DNA from: DATKZM01 sp035527975
GTDB taxonomy: Bacteria > Pseudomonadota > Alphaproteobacteria > JAPULJ01
NCBI GenBank assembly: GCA_035527975.1
Contig: DATKZM010000121.1
Span: 4,282-68,281, forward strand
Direction of reading: 5' to 3'
Length of the DNA stretch: 64,000 bases
Shown here: positions 17,521 to 27,617 of the stretch, piece after piece
How the letters are laid out: every line of letters begins with the position of its first letter
How positions within the stretch are numbered: position 1 is the first letter of the stretch
The notes under the pieces: model-generated
Told to the model about the DNA's origin: nothing
The model's input: the letters and a program-made list of their open reading frames with translations, nothing else
The model's database searches: none
Translations under genes and position numbers: made by a program

Positions 17521-20500
17521 TTAGCGGACACCGAACTCGCTGTTCGGAGCGACCTGCGTATCATCGTCGCGGAATTTTCGCCAAAGCCCACGCAGGAAAG
17601 CGGGGGTGAGCACCGAAAGCGGATGCACCTTGAGCGTCGGTTTGCGCAACGGCCCTTCCGCGGTGTAGGCGGCCGCGAACACGCCGCCATGCTTGCCGCC
17701 AACCAGGATTTGCCCGACCAGCGGCACCTTGCCCAACACGCTGTTGAGTGAGTAAGAGGGCACCACCGTGCCGTCGATCTCAAGGCGCTGGGCGCGAAGA
17801 TCTATGGCGCCCTCGAAGGTGACCCCCAGATTGGCGCTGATCGCCCGTCCGTTTTTGACCCTAAGGGCGCCGCGCGGATGGCGATAGGTGAAGGGCGCGA
17901 CGAATTCGCTGAAGAGCACGCCGCGCGGCTTGGAAAGCGCCCCGGCGGCCTTGTCGAGCGACCCTTCGCTGGTGATCTTGCGCAGGATTGGCGCCTTGAT
18001 GAGGCGATAGTTCGTCATCGTGATGCGGCCCGCGAACGGCTCGCGCTTGTTGTCGACGATGGTGCCGCGCACGTGCAAGGTACCGCCGACAACATTGTCC
18101 ATGATACCCAGCGCCTTCAGCGTGCCGCCGGCATCGGTCGAGCTGATCGCCAATGCGCGGCCGGGCCCGCGCTTGGCGAAGCGCACCTTCAGCGGCTTGC
18201 CGGACGGCACCTGACCGTCGAAATGGATCACAGTCCACAAGCCACCGATACGGGCCGCCTGGCCGCGAAGGTTCGACAGATAGTTCGACTTGCCGAAATA
18301 GACACGATCGACCGCGAATTGAAGCGCCAGATCGGGGCGCGGCCCCTTGGGACGATTGGCAGGTTTGGTATTGATCTCGCCTTTGAAGAACCGTTCTCCG
18401 TCGACGCTCCTGCCGCCCAGCTGGACAATGTAACCGCCGCTTTCCCGCGCCGAGACCTTGAGTGATACATCGCTGCGGCCGAGCTGAACGCGCTTCAGCG
18501 TCAGCACGTCGAGGCGCTTGCCATCCTTGGTCATGGTGGCCGATCCGCTCGCCTTCAAGCCCGCCGCCTCGAACGACAGCGCCTTGACGGCGATAACCCG
18601 GTTGCCGGCTACCGTCACCGTGATCGAGGCCTTGCCCGGCGTGCCGGCGGGCTTGCGCCAACCCAGAAAGGGAACTTCCATTTCGGCGTCGCGCAGGTCG
18701 AACCGGGCTTCGACCCAATCCGCCGACCGCTCCGAGCGCTTGGTCAGTCGCACCCTGACCCGGAGCGGTCCTTGCAAGAACGGCCCGATAACCAAACCGA
18801 AGGTTCGTCTGATCTCCTCGTCTGCCAGCCCGTCGATCGTGATTTGACGGCGGAATTTTGGCTTTTCACCAAACTTCTCGACCCAGTTGACCTGAGCCGG
18901 CTTGTCACCCAACCGAACCCGGCCTTTCACGGCCATCTCGGTCTTGTCCACATCGAGGCGAAGCGAGCCGCCCTTCAGCGTGAGTCCATAAAGACCGCCC
19001 CGCCAGGCGAAGTTTCGCAGTTCAGCTTGGCTCTTGATCGACACTTCGTCGAACGTCAGCGCGTCGAGCAACGGGAAATCAACATGCAGCTTGATCACCG
19101 CCTCACCGGTCACCGCATTGGGCTTCACGCCAACTTTGCTCGCATATTGCAGAGGCTTGCTGTCGATGATCTTGAGCGCTTCGGTCAAAGCTCCCCGCAG
19201 CACACCGTCGATCGCAATGCGCTGTTGCCGCGGGTCATCGTTGGTCATGCCCGTGATATGAATGGTCGTATCGTAAACGGTGAGCCCCTCGAGCTTGGCC
19301 GACGCCACGCGAAAATCGATCCGGTCTTCGGAGAATGTGCCGCTGCCGGTCACCGCGCGAACCGGCGGCAAGCCTTTCAGATAGCGAACGGTCAATCCGC
19401 CATAAAGGAAAGCGCCGCGCACATTGCTGAAACTCGGCTCGCGGCCGTCGCCAAACGCCGCCTCGACAGTGGCTTCGGTTTCCGGCAGGACACCTTCCGA
19501 AAGATTTGCCAGGACCCAGCGGCGGCTGCTCTCGGCGACGCCGGCCGGCCAGTAGACCGCCAGATCGTCGACCTTGACGTTCCGTATCGCGGCCGCGACC
19601 CGCGCCTTGGCCCGTCCGCCGAGGTTTTCAACCGTGCCGGAAGCCTGCAGCACCGGGCCCCTGCCGAATTGGACGGTCAGGCCGTCGACCGTGACCTTGT
19701 TGAAATCGGCCCCGACACGGCCCCGCATCGCCAGCGTCTCAATAATCAGCGACCGTTGATGCGGCTTGGGCAGGACGATCGTGCCCTTCTTGCCTTCGAT
19801 CTCGAAACCCATGCGGGTAAGACGCCCGCCTTTTTGCAGTGCGAAACGGACCTGGCCGTCGAGGGCAATCCGGAGCGCGCTCAGATGGTTGAGGCCGGTC
19901 CGCGGCTTGCCCTCGCCGTCGCGTTGCGCGAACAAGCTTGGCTTGAGACCGAAAAAGGACACGGTCACTTCCGCGGTGCGGCTGGCCTTGCCATAAACCC
20001 CGGCGCCACGAAGCTGGATCTGCTGGCCGCGAATGATCACGGTCATGTCCGCCTTCATGCGGATACCGGCCGGCCCGCGGACGAATTCAAGGTTGGCGGC
20101 GGGCGCCTGCCAGGCAAGCGCCAGGTGACGATCGAAGATCGTCAGCTTCGCCGCCACGATCCGCACCGAAGTCAGATAAGGCAATGCGCCCAGACGCCGA
20201 TCGGCCAGCAGCCCTTCGATTACCGCGCGCGGCAAGGGAACGGCGCGCGCTTGGCCGGGCGCTTTGCCAGCTTCCGCACCGCCAAGCCCGAAGGTAAAGC
20301 GGCCGTCCTTGGTGCGTTCGGCGATCAGGCTCGGCCGCCGGATTTCCAAACTGGTCGGCGCGATCATCCCGCGCAGCAAAGCGCGCGCGCTGAAACGAAT
20401 TGTCGCGCGCGGCACGCGTGCGATCAGATCACCGTCAGGCCGGATCGCGCGCACACCGACCGCATGAACCACCACCGGCCGCTGCCAGCCACCCCAGGTC

Positions 20501-20736
20501 AGGATAGTTTGGTCGATCCGAACCCGGAACTCGCCGCTGGCCGGCGTCAGCGCACGCTCCACGTATGGTGACAGAGCTTCCAAGGCGACAGGTCCAGTCG
20601 ACAACCGCCAGGCGGCGGCCGCGATGGCGATGGCCACCCCGGTCAACAGGACGGCGAAGACCTCAACGGTAATCCTGGTCGCCTTAAGGAGCACGGCGCT
20701 GGCGTTCCCTTGTGGTATTGACCCGGTTCGGCCCAT
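17521..20736 (-). CDS. Large YhdP/AsmA-like envelope protein (DUF3971)
   Basis: 1071 residues from the ATG at 20736; a GTG at 20757 would add seven. One membrane segment near the N-terminus (about 24-45) anchors a very long periplasmic beta-rich region. It resembles the YhdP/TamB/AsmA group: the central region fits DUF3971 and the C-terminal part fits AsmA_2, with IDLRAQRLEIDGTVVPSYS near the end and LGKVPLVGQIL after it. Such proteins are thought to move phospholipids between membranes. It converges with tyrS and is divergent from glnE, with only 35 bp between the preferred starts. Confidence 0.85.
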   Translation of the reverse strand: MGRTGSIPQGNASAVLLKATRITVEVFAVLLTGVAIAIAAAAWRLSTGPVALEALSPYVERALTPASGEFRVRIDQTILTWGGWQRPVVVHAVGVRAIRPDGDLIARVPRATIRFSARALLRGMIAPTSLEIRRPSLIAERTKDGRFTFGLGGAEAGKAPGQARAVPLPRAVIEGLLADRRLGALPYLTSVRIVAAKLTIFDRHLALAWQAPAANLEFVRGPAGIRMKADMTVIIRGQQIQLRGAGVYGKASRTAEVTVSFFGLKPSLFAQRDGEGKPRTGLNHLSALRIALDGQVRFALQKGGRLTRMGFEIEGKKGTIVLPKPHQRSLIIETLAMRGRVGADFNKVTVDGLTVQFGRGPVLQASGTVENLGGRAKARVAAAIRNVKVDDLAVYWPAGVAESSRRWVLANLSEGVLPETEATVEAAFGDGREPSFSNVRGAFLYGGLTVRYLKGLPPVRAVTGSGTFSEDRIDFRVASAKLEGLTVYDTTIHITGMTNDDPRQQRIAIDGVLRGALTEALKIIDSKPLQYASKVGVKPNAVTGEAVIKLHVDFPLLDALTFDEVSIKSQAELRNFAWRGGLYGLTLKGGSLRLDVDKTEMAVKGRVRLGDKPAQVNWVEKFGEKPKFRRQITIDGLADEEIRRTFGLVIGPFLQGPLRVRVRLTKRSERSADWVEARFDLRDAEMEVPFLGWRKPAGTPGKASITVTVAGNRVIAVKALSFEAAGLKASGSATMTKDGKRLDVLTLKRVQLGRSDVSLKVSARESGGYIVQLGGRSVDGERFFKGEINTKPANRPKGPRPDLALQFAVDRVYFGKSNYLSNLRGQAARIGGLWTVIHFDGQVPSGKPLKVRFAKRGPGRALAISSTDAGGTLKALGIMDNVVGGTLHVRGTIVDNKREPFAGRITMTNYRLIKAPILRKITSEGSLDKAAGALSKPRGVLFSEFVAPFTYRHPRGALRVKNGRAISANLGVTFEGAIDLRAQRLEIDGTVVPSYSLNSVLGKVPLVGQILVGGKHGGVFAAAYTAEGPLRKPTLKVHPLSVLTPAFLRGLWRKFRDDDTQVAPNSEFGVR

Positions 20737-20771
20737 CGCCCAGTTTGACGCCCCCACGCGACCTGAGGCAC

Positions 20772-23768
20772 ATGATCGACTTATCGGCCTTCACAAAGTC
20801 TGAACGACGCGCACGCCCCGCAAGCCAAAAATCGGCGGAAATCGGGCTTGAACGCTGGAACGAAGCGATCGCGAACCTCAATGACCGCACGATTGCGGGG
20901 GGCGCCGAGGCCCTCGCGGACGACGCGGCAAGCCGCCTGCTCCTAGAGGTCATATTTGGGAATAGCCCGTTTCTGACACAGTGTCTATTGAACGATATCG
21001 GTACCACCGTGGCATGGCGCAAGTCCGGGCTGACCGCAACATTCCAGCAGATTTTAGACGAATTGCGCGTATCGGCCGAAGCCGCCGTGTCGGAGAGCGC
21101 GCTGATGCGCGACCTCAGGGTGGCGCGGCGGCGCTGCGCGTTGGTGGTTGCACTCTCCGATATCGTCGGGCTTGCGAGCATCGATGCGACCATGGACGCG
21201 CTCAGCCGCTTCGCGGCGGCAGCAATCGAGACAGCAATCGCCTTTCTGTTGCGAGAGGCACAAGCCAGAGGCAAGCTGCCCAAATCGATCTCGCTGACGC
21301 CGGCAACCAGTGGCTACATCGTGCTGGCCATGGGCAAGCTCGGCGGCGGCGAGCTCAACTATTCCAGCGACATCGACCTGATCGCACTGTTCGAGCCCGA
21401 CCGGCTGGATCCGGCGCTTGTCGATGCGTTGGGGGACCAAGGCCCTGGCCCGTTCTTCGTCGCGCTGACCCGAGATCTCGTTCGGATTTTGGAAACGCGC
21501 ACGGCCGATGGCTACGTCTTCCGCATGGATTTGCGTCTGCGACCCGATCCCGGCGTGACCCCGGTCGCGATCTCCACCCTGGCGGCCGAGACCTACTACG
21601 AAAGCATGGGCCAGAACTGGGAGCGCGCGGCGATGATCAAAGCCCATCCGATCGCCGGCGACCGTGCGGCAGGCGAGGCATTCCTGGCGGCGATCCGGCC
21701 CTTCGTCTGGCGCAAGCATCTCGACTTTGCCGCGATCCAGGACATCCACTCGATCAAGCGCCAGATCCATGCCCACAAAGGCGGCGCGAAGATCGCCATT
21801 GCCGGCCACAACGTCAAGCTGGGGCGCGGCGGCATTCGCGAGATCGAGTTCTTCGCCCAGACCCAGCAACTCATCTGGGGTGGGCGTGAGCCCGAACTGC
21901 GCGCGCGGGTCACGACGCAAACGCTGACGGCGCTTGCCAAACATGGCCGTATTGCAGAGCGCACGGCCGAAGAAATGATAGAGGCCTACGGCTTCCTGCG
22001 CACCGTTGAGCATCGCCTGCAGATGATCGACGACCAGCAGACCCACGAGCTGCCGAAAGACGAAAAAGGGCTCGCGGCGCTGGCCGCATTTCTGGGCTAT
22101 GCCGATGCCGACGCCTTCTCGGAGGCGCTGGCGCAACGGCTCCGAACGGTGGAGCGGCACTACGCCGCCCTTTTCGAGGAGGCGCCGGCGCTGGGCGGGA
22201 CGGGCAATCTGGTCTTCACCGGCGGCGAGCACGACCCCGACACGCTGGCGACGCTGGAGCGCATTGGCTACGACGATCCCGAGCGCGTTTCCGCGATCGT
22301 GCGGGGCTGGCACCATGGCCGCTATCGCGCCATGCGCAGCGTGCGTGCGCGCGAGATGCTGACCGAGATCATGCCGGCGCTGCTCGAGGCGCTCGCTGCG
22401 ACACCGGGGCCGGATGAGGCCTTGCTCAAATTTGATGAGTTCCTGTCGGCGCAACCGGCCGGCGTCCAGCTCTTCGCCATGTTCCATGCCAATCCGGGCC
22501 AACTTTCCCTGGTCGCCGAGGTAATGGGCAGCGCGCCCGAGCTCGCCGCACGCCTCGGCGCCAATGCTTCGCTTTTCGAGGCCATCGTCAGCGAGGGCTT
22601 TTTCGACGCCCTGCCCGACCCCGCGAAGTTGGCCGAGGACATTGCGCGGACGCTTGGCGAAGCGCGCGACTTTCAGGATGTGCTCGACCTCTGTCGGCGT
22701 TGGACCAACGATCACCGCTTCCAGGTCGGCATCCAGTACTTCCGGTGCATGATCGATGCTGGCGCCGCAGGCCGTGCACTCGCCGATATCGCCGATGCCG
22801 TCTTGAGCGCCCTTTGGCCCCCGGTGATTGCCGAGTTCGAGGAGCAGCACGGGCGCTTTGCCGGCGGCGGCATGGCGGTGCTGGCGATGGGAAAGCTCGG
22901 CGGCCGCGAAATGACCATGACCTCCGATCTCGACCTCATCTTCCTGTTCGACGTGCCCGAAGGCGCCGACCAGTCGGACGGCGACAAGCCGCTGACGCCG
23001 GGCCACTACTACACAAGGCTCAGCCAGCGCTACCTCAACGCGATCACCGCGATGACCGCCGAAGGGCGGCTCTACGAGGTTGACATGCGCCTGCGCCCAT
23101 CGGGCAATGCGGGGCCGCTCGCCACCGGCTTGGCAGGCTTCATCGCTTACCAGAACGAAAAAGCCTGGACCTGGGAGCACATGGCGCTGACCCGCGCCCG
23201 CGTCATACTGGGCCCCGACGATCTGCGGTCCCGCATCGAAGCGGATGTGCGCGCCGTGCTGTGCAAGCCGCGCGATCCGGACACCCTCGTCACCGAGGTG
23301 GCCGAGATGCGCGAGCGCATCGCTCGCGAGCACGGCGCCGGCAATGAATGGCAGGTCAAGCGGCGGCGCGGCGGCGTGGTCGATCTCGAATTCCTGGCCC
23401 AGTATCTTCAGCTCCGCCACGCGGCCGAGCATCCCGAGGTGCTGTCCGCCAATACGCTTCGGGGCTTCGAGCAACTCGCGGCCGCTGGTTGCCTCGATGG
23501 CGCAACCGCCGCCACGCTGATCGAGGCCACCCAGTTCTGGCAGGGCCTGCAATCGATGCTGCGGCTCACCGTGGGCGAGGACTTCGACGAGGAGAGCGCC
23601 ACCGACGGTCTGCGCGCGCTGCTTGCTCGCGCCGGCGGCGCCGAAGATTTTGCGGATCTGAAGGACCGCATTGCGCAAACCAGCGCGGCGGTCTACGAAA
23701 TCTTCAAGGGCATGATCGACGAGCCAGCGGCGCAAATTGCGGCCAACAAAGACAAACAGAGTGGATGA
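20772..23768 (+). CDS. glnE: Bifunctional glutamine synthetase adenylyltransferase/removase
   Basis: 998 residues. Adenylylates and deadenylylates glutamine synthetase in response to PII. Two nucleotidyltransferase domains are visible: the N-terminal removase motif GKLGGGELNYSSDIDLI (about residue 186 on) and the C-terminal transferase motif GKLGGREMTMTSDLDLI (about 706 on). Both keep the G-x11-D-x-D pattern, so both activities should be present. The ATG at 20772 has GAGG close upstream; a GTG at 20712 would overlap the neighbouring gene. The gene is followed 19 bp later by bcp. Confidence 0.97.
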   Translation: MIDLSAFTKSERRARPASQKSAEIGLERWNEAIANLNDRTIAGGAEALADDAASRLLLEVIFGNSPFLTQCLLNDIGTTVAWRKSGLTATFQQILDELRVSAEAAVSESALMRDLRVARRRCALVVALSDIVGLASIDATMDALSRFAAAAIETAIAFLLREAQARGKLPKSISLTPATSGYIVLAMGKLGGGELNYSSDIDLIALFEPDRLDPALVDALGDQGPGPFFVALTRDLVRILETRTADGYVFRMDLRLRPDPGVTPVAISTLAAETYYESMGQNWERAAMIKAHPIAGDRAAGEAFLAAIRPFVWRKHLDFAAIQDIHSIKRQIHAHKGGAKIAIAGHNVKLGRGGIREIEFFAQTQQLIWGGREPELRARVTTQTLTALAKHGRIAERTAEEMIEAYGFLRTVEHRLQMIDDQQTHELPKDEKGLAALAAFLGYADADAFSEALAQRLRTVERHYAALFEEAPALGGTGNLVFTGGEHDPDTLATLERIGYDDPERVSAIVRGWHHGRYRAMRSVRAREMLTEIMPALLEALAATPGPDEALLKFDEFLSAQPAGVQLFAMFHANPGQLSLVAEVMGSAPELAARLGANASLFEAIVSEGFFDALPDPAKLAEDIARTLGEARDFQDVLDLCRRWTNDHRFQVGIQYFRCMIDAGAAGRALADIADAVLSALWPPVIAEFEEQHGRFAGGGMAVLAMGKLGGREMTMTSDLDLIFLFDVPEGADQSDGDKPLTPGHYYTRLSQRYLNAITAMTAEGRLYEVDMRLRPSGNAGPLATGLAGFIAYQNEKAWTWEHMALTRARVILGPDDLRSRIEADVRAVLCKPRDPDTLVTEVAEMRERIAREHGAGNEWQVKRRRGGVVDLEFLAQYLQLRHAAEHPEVLSANTLRGFEQLAAAGCLDGATAATLIEATQFWQGLQSMLRLTVGEDFDEESATDGLRALLARAGGAEDFADLKDRIAQTSAAVYEIFKGMIDEPAAQIAANKDKQSG

Positions 23769-23787
23769 CATTGACAGGAGCGCGCAC

Positions 23788-24252
<465 letters not shown>

Positions 24253-24288
24253 GCCACGGCGTCGGTCGACACCAGCCAAACACCTTCC

Positions 24289-25095
24289 ATGACCAGTCCC
24301 AACCAATCGCTGACCGAGGCCGCCGTCGCGGTTCTGTCGACCGCCGACGCCGCACATAAGGCCGCTGCAAGCCGCGCCGTCGCAGCGGCCTGGTGTGACG
24401 GAACGATTGCATCGATCGGCGTGTTCACCCCGCCGGACCGCCCTGCCCGCCCGGCCACGCCCGAACTGCGGCGGCCGGGGGACATGCCCAGGCGCGGCGC
24501 GGGGCAGTCCGCGGCCGGACGCATCGCACTGCTGCACGCGATCGCGCATATCGAGCTGAACGCGATCGATCTGGCCTGGGATATCGTCGCGCGCTTCGCC
24601 AGCGCTGACTTGCCGCGCGAATTCTTCGACGACTGGGTCAAGGTCGCGGGCGAGGAGGCCAAGCATTTCACCCTGTTGTCGGACCGCCTTGCCGCATTGG
24701 GCGCGGCTTACGGCGATCTGCCCGCGCATGACGGGCTCTGGGAAGCCGCTGAATCCACCGCGCACGATCTGCTCGCCCGGCTGGCGGTGGTGCCGCTGGT
24801 GCTCGAGGCTCGCGGGCTCGACGTGACGCCGACGATGATCGCGCGCATGACGCGCTACGAGGACCACCAGACCGCCGCCGTGCTGACCACCATCTACGAA
24901 GACGAGATCGGCCACGTCGCCATCGGCATGCGCTGGTTCGCCGGCGAATGCGAGCGCCGCGGCCTCACGCCCGAGCCAACCTGGCGCGCCCTCGTTGCCG
25001 AGCATTTCAAGGGCGCGCTCAAGCCGCCTTTCAACGACGATGCCCGCGCCCGCGCCGGCATGGGGCGCGGCTATTACGCCGACGCTCCCTCCTGA
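24289..25095 (+). CDS. DUF455 family ferritin-like protein
   Basis: 268 residues. The fold is a ferritin-like helical bundle with the pattern ending in EDEIGHVAIGMRWF, plus HIELNAIDLAWDI, EEAKHF and MTRYEDH; these acidic and His residues look like a two-iron site. The family is widespread in proteobacteria without a proven role. The gene follows bcp closely, which suggests oxidative stress or metal handling, but this is only inference from context. Confidence 0.88.
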   Translation: MTSPNQSLTEAAVAVLSTADAAHKAAASRAVAAAWCDGTIASIGVFTPPDRPARPATPELRRPGDMPRRGAGQSAAGRIALLHAIAHIELNAIDLAWDIVARFASADLPREFFDDWVKVAGEEAKHFTLLSDRLAALGAAYGDLPAHDGLWEAAESTAHDLLARLAVVPLVLEARGLDVTPTMIARMTRYEDHQTAAVLTTIYEDEIGHVAIGMRWFAGECERRGLTPEPTWRALVAEHFKGALKPPFNDDARARAGMGRGYYADAPS

Positions 25096-25111
25096 AAGTG
25101 CCTGAACTCGT

Positions 25112-25573
25112 ATGGAACGCGCTTGGCAAAGCCTCGCCCGCATCTGGCGCCTCGGCGGCGGGGGCTGGCGCTGGCGTCTTTTATGGCTGAGGAATGCCAC
25201 CTTCCTCGTTGGCGTCACCGGCGTCGTCACCAACGAGGCAGGCGAAATCCTGCTGCTGCGTCACCGCTTCTGGCGTGCCGGCACGTGGGGACTGCCGAGC
25301 GGTCTCGCCGAGCGCCATGAAACGATGGAGGAGGCGTTCGCCCGCGAGGTCCGCGAGGAGACCGGGCTAGAGATCGACGCGCCGAGCCTGGTGCGCGTCG
25401 TCAGTGGCTTTCGCCTGCGCCTGGAAGTGCATTTCGCCGCGCCTGTTATGGGCGGCGAGATGGTGCTCGACCGCCGCGAGATCCTGGAGGCGAAATTCTT
25501 CGCCCCGAATGAATTGCCGGACGGATTGCTGCACGCCCACCGCGAGACGGTGGCGTTGGTGCTATCTGGCTAG
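25112..25573 (+). CDS. Nudix hydrolase
   Basis: 153 residues. The Nudix box is complete: G64-x5-E70-x7-R78-E79-V-x-E82-E83-x-G85-L86, the metal-binding motif for hydrolysis of nucleoside diphosphate derivatives. A basic, Trp-rich N-terminal stretch precedes the domain. It lies 16 bp after the DUF455 gene in the same direction. The substrate cannot be read from the sequence. Confidence 0.92.
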   Translation: MERAWQSLARIWRLGGGGWRWRLLWLRNATFLVGVTGVVTNEAGEILLLRHRFWRAGTWGLPSGLAERHETMEEAFAREVREETGLEIDAPSLVRVVSGFRLRLEVHFAAPVMGGEMVLDRREILEAKFFAPNELPDGLLHAHRETVALVLSG

Positions 25574-25653
25574 CCAAACCAGATCGCCATAACCCGGCTC
25601 ACCGAAAACGGTACTGGACGTCCAATTCAAAGCCGAAACTGCTATCCTTGGAT

Positions 25654-25995
25654 ATGCAGGACACATACCTCTGCGAAATCGAAATGGTTTTTGAGTTGTC
25701 CGATCTGGGCGTAGTCGTGGAGCCGTCGTTTCCATGGCTCCTCTCGTTGGGCGAAACTTCGATCGAAACTCAAATCAGATTAGTGACGCCCGAACAGGAA
25801 ACCATCATTTGCCGGGGAAAATTTATTCCAATGCGATTTCGACTGAGGCAGCCCGACCCCGGCAGGTCGCACCGATATGTCCTCAGTTTTCCAGACGCGC
25901 GCAAAGACGAGCTTCCAGTTGGGAGCAAGGTATTCGTTGACCGGGAAACCTACACTCGCATCCTCGGCGACCCGGGCAGCAGTCGCGATCAATAG
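25654..25995 (+). CDS. Hypothetical protein
   Basis: 113 residues from the ATG at 25654; a TTG at 25648 is in frame. No signal peptide or membrane segment. The composition is well mixed with balanced charge and a C-terminal run SFPDARKDELPVGSKVFVD, so it reads like a real folded protein. The local base composition is less GC-rich than that of its neighbours, which suggests acquisition. It ends 3 bp before the convergent SDR gene. I do not recognise the family. Confidence 0.5.
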   Translation: MQDTYLCEIEMVFELSDLGVVVEPSFPWLLSLGETSIETQIRLVTPEQETIICRGKFIPMRFRLRQPDPGRSHRYVLSFPDARKDELPVGSKVFVDRETYTRILGDPGSSRDQ

Positions 25996-25998
25996 CTT

Positions 25999-26697
25999 CT
26001 AAAAGTTCTCCACCCAGGGCCGTAGCTCGACCTCCCAGGTCCAGGCCGAGCGGTGCTGGCGATGGATATGGAGATAGCTTTGGGCGATCGCGTCGGGATG
26101 CAGCATGCCGTCTTCGCCGCGACCGGCAGCGCGAGGATCGCTGGTATCTCCGATGCCGCCGTCGATGACGAAATGCGCAACGTGAATGTTCTTCGGCGCC
26201 AACTCGCGCGCCATCGATTGGGCGAGCCCGCGCAGGCCGAACTTGCCCATCGCGAATGACGCCGACTGGGCATAGCCCTTGACGCTCGCCGAGGCGCCGG
26301 TGAACTGGATCGAGCCCGAGCCCTGATCGAGCATCAGCTTCGCCGCCACCTGCCCGACGAGAAAGCCGCCGTAGCAGCTGATCAGCAGCGCATTCTTGAC
26401 CGCCTCGGCATCCTGCTCGACGAAGGGCCCGCGCGTGCGCGCGCTTGGATTGTAGATGACGATGTCAGGGGTGCCCTTGTCGGCTACGGCTTGCGCGAAG
26501 AACGTCTCGACCGAATGCGGGTCCACCACATCGACGGCAAAACGTGCAGCGTCGGTCTCGCGGGCGAGCGCGTCGAGCTTGTCGACATTGCGGGCGCCCA
26601 ACGCGATGCCCATGCCCTCGGATGCGAAAAGCCGCGCCAGCGAGGCCGAAAGCCCCGGCCCGACGCCGATAATGAAGGCGGTTTCCTGTCCGGCCAT
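25999..26697 (-). CDS. SDR family oxidoreductase lacking the catalytic Tyr
   Basis: 232 residues. Rossmann fold with the glycine motif GVGPGLS (11-17) and YNPSA in place of the NNAG motif. In the active-site segment, where YxxxK is expected, the sequence reads F148-A-M-G-K152, so Tyr is replaced by Phe while Lys is kept. The C-terminus is short and divergent (HRQHRSAWTWEVELRPW). The altered triad points to an SDR subgroup with changed or no dehydrogenase chemistry. The gene stands alone, convergent with the hypothetical gene upstream. Confidence 0.85.
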   Translation of the reverse strand: MAGQETAFIIGVGPGLSASLARLFASEGMGIALGARNVDKLDALARETDAARFAVDVVDPHSVETFFAQAVADKGTPDIVIYNPSARTRGPFVEQDAEAVKNALLISCYGGFLVGQVAAKLMLDQGSGSIQFTGASASVKGYAQSASFAMGKFGLRGLAQSMARELAPKNIHVAHFVIDGGIGDTSDPRAAGRGEDGMLHPDAIAQSYLHIHRQHRSAWTWEVELRPWVENF

Positions 26698-27046
26698 GGT
26701 GCGCTGTTCCCCTGATCGTTCGGTTGTCCGCGTTCAGATGGGACGCGGCGCACGCTCAAGCAAGCGGCGCCAGCCATAACTGTAGGGGCCGGCATCAACC
26801 TATACCGAACAATACTGTTTTGGCGTCCGAAACGTAACGTCTAACCTCTCGAGGTACTAACCGGCCTAACCGGCCTAAACGGCCAAAGATCGGCGATCGG
26901 TTGAGGCCACCGCCGAAAAGCGGACATCGTGAGTTCGCCATTCCGATGCCTTTTTAAGAGCCTCGTTAGCTTTAAGCGCGCGCATTCACACCCGCCATCA
27001 CCAAACACAATTGCGCTGTTATTCTGTATATACTCTCATCGTGTCC
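26698..27046. other. Divergent intergenic region with a 9 bp tandem repeat
   Basis: 349 bp between the SDR gene and the zinc-ribbon gene. It contains three tandem 9 bp units at 26857-26883 (CTAACCGGC twice, then CTAAACGGC). TATACT at 27029-27034 is a possible -10 box, but it lies only 13 nt before the next start codon. Nothing else is recognised. Confidence 0.5.
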
Positions 27047-27301
27047 ATGCATCACAGAGAGGACATCGAGCCCGGGTGCTTGGGTGATCTTGCTGCCGAA
27101 ACCGTGGAAATGTGGAGCTGGTGCAATCGGTGTGGCCACCACGGGGTCATCCCGATCACGGAACTGCTCGCGCGGCTGGGCGCGCTCTACCCGGTGCCAA
27201 GGTTCGGCGCGCCCATGTGTTGCAGCTCATGCGGTAGCCGAGACATACACCTCCGTCCGATTTGGCCTAGCCTGGGCGTGATCGCCGGGCACCGACAGTA
27301 G
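27047..27301 (+). CDS. Small zinc-ribbon-like protein
   Basis: 84 residues from the ATG at 27047. Two CxxC pairs, CNRC (C26, C29) and CSSC (C59, C62), would bind one zinc ion. The motifs VEMWSWCNRCGHHG and RPIWPSLG resemble a small orphan family in Rhodospirillales-like genomes. The frame extends to a TTG at 27011 but the residues there lack the conserved pattern. No membrane or secretion signal. The function is unknown; nucleic acid or protein binding is plausible. Confidence 0.75.
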   Translation: MHHREDIEPGCLGDLAAETVEMWSWCNRCGHHGVIPITELLARLGALYPVPRFGAPMCCSSCGSRDIHLRPIWPSLGVIAGHRQ

Positions 27302-27354
27302 CCGCGCCAGCCATGTCTCGTTCGTTGAACTCTCCTTCCTTACGAACTCGCGGG

Positions 27355-27508
27355 AGAGAGTCTGGCGTACCGCTTAAAACGCGTCTGGTTGGAATCTTGA
27401 GGGAGATGGCGTGCATGTAAAGTCCATGGTCCCCGCTGTCGTTGCCCATTCGAGGAGGTGTTTTTCGAGGGCGGGTCAACATTGTGAATCCCAAATATGG
27501 GACCCGTG
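27355..27508 (+). repeat. Direct repeat copy A, ~155 bp non-coding element
   Basis: Shares ordered blocks with copy B at 29050-29199 in the same orientation: AAAACGCGTCTG (27376), TTGGAATC (27389), CCCGCTGTCG (27432) and AATATGGGACCC (27494). Spacing between blocks is nearly equal in both copies (118 versus 114 bp from first to last). It lies in the gap before the small Lys-rich gene and has no credible reading frame. It may be a small RNA, a MITE-like element or an integration scar. Confidence 0.75.
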
Positions 27509-27617
27509 ACTCGCCCATGGACTCATCATCAACGGCGGAGGGGTTCACGCGCGCGGTTGTGGCGGCATCCGACAATCCCTATCTCGTGCGCACGGCAGTT
27601 CGATCGAGGGCGCATTG

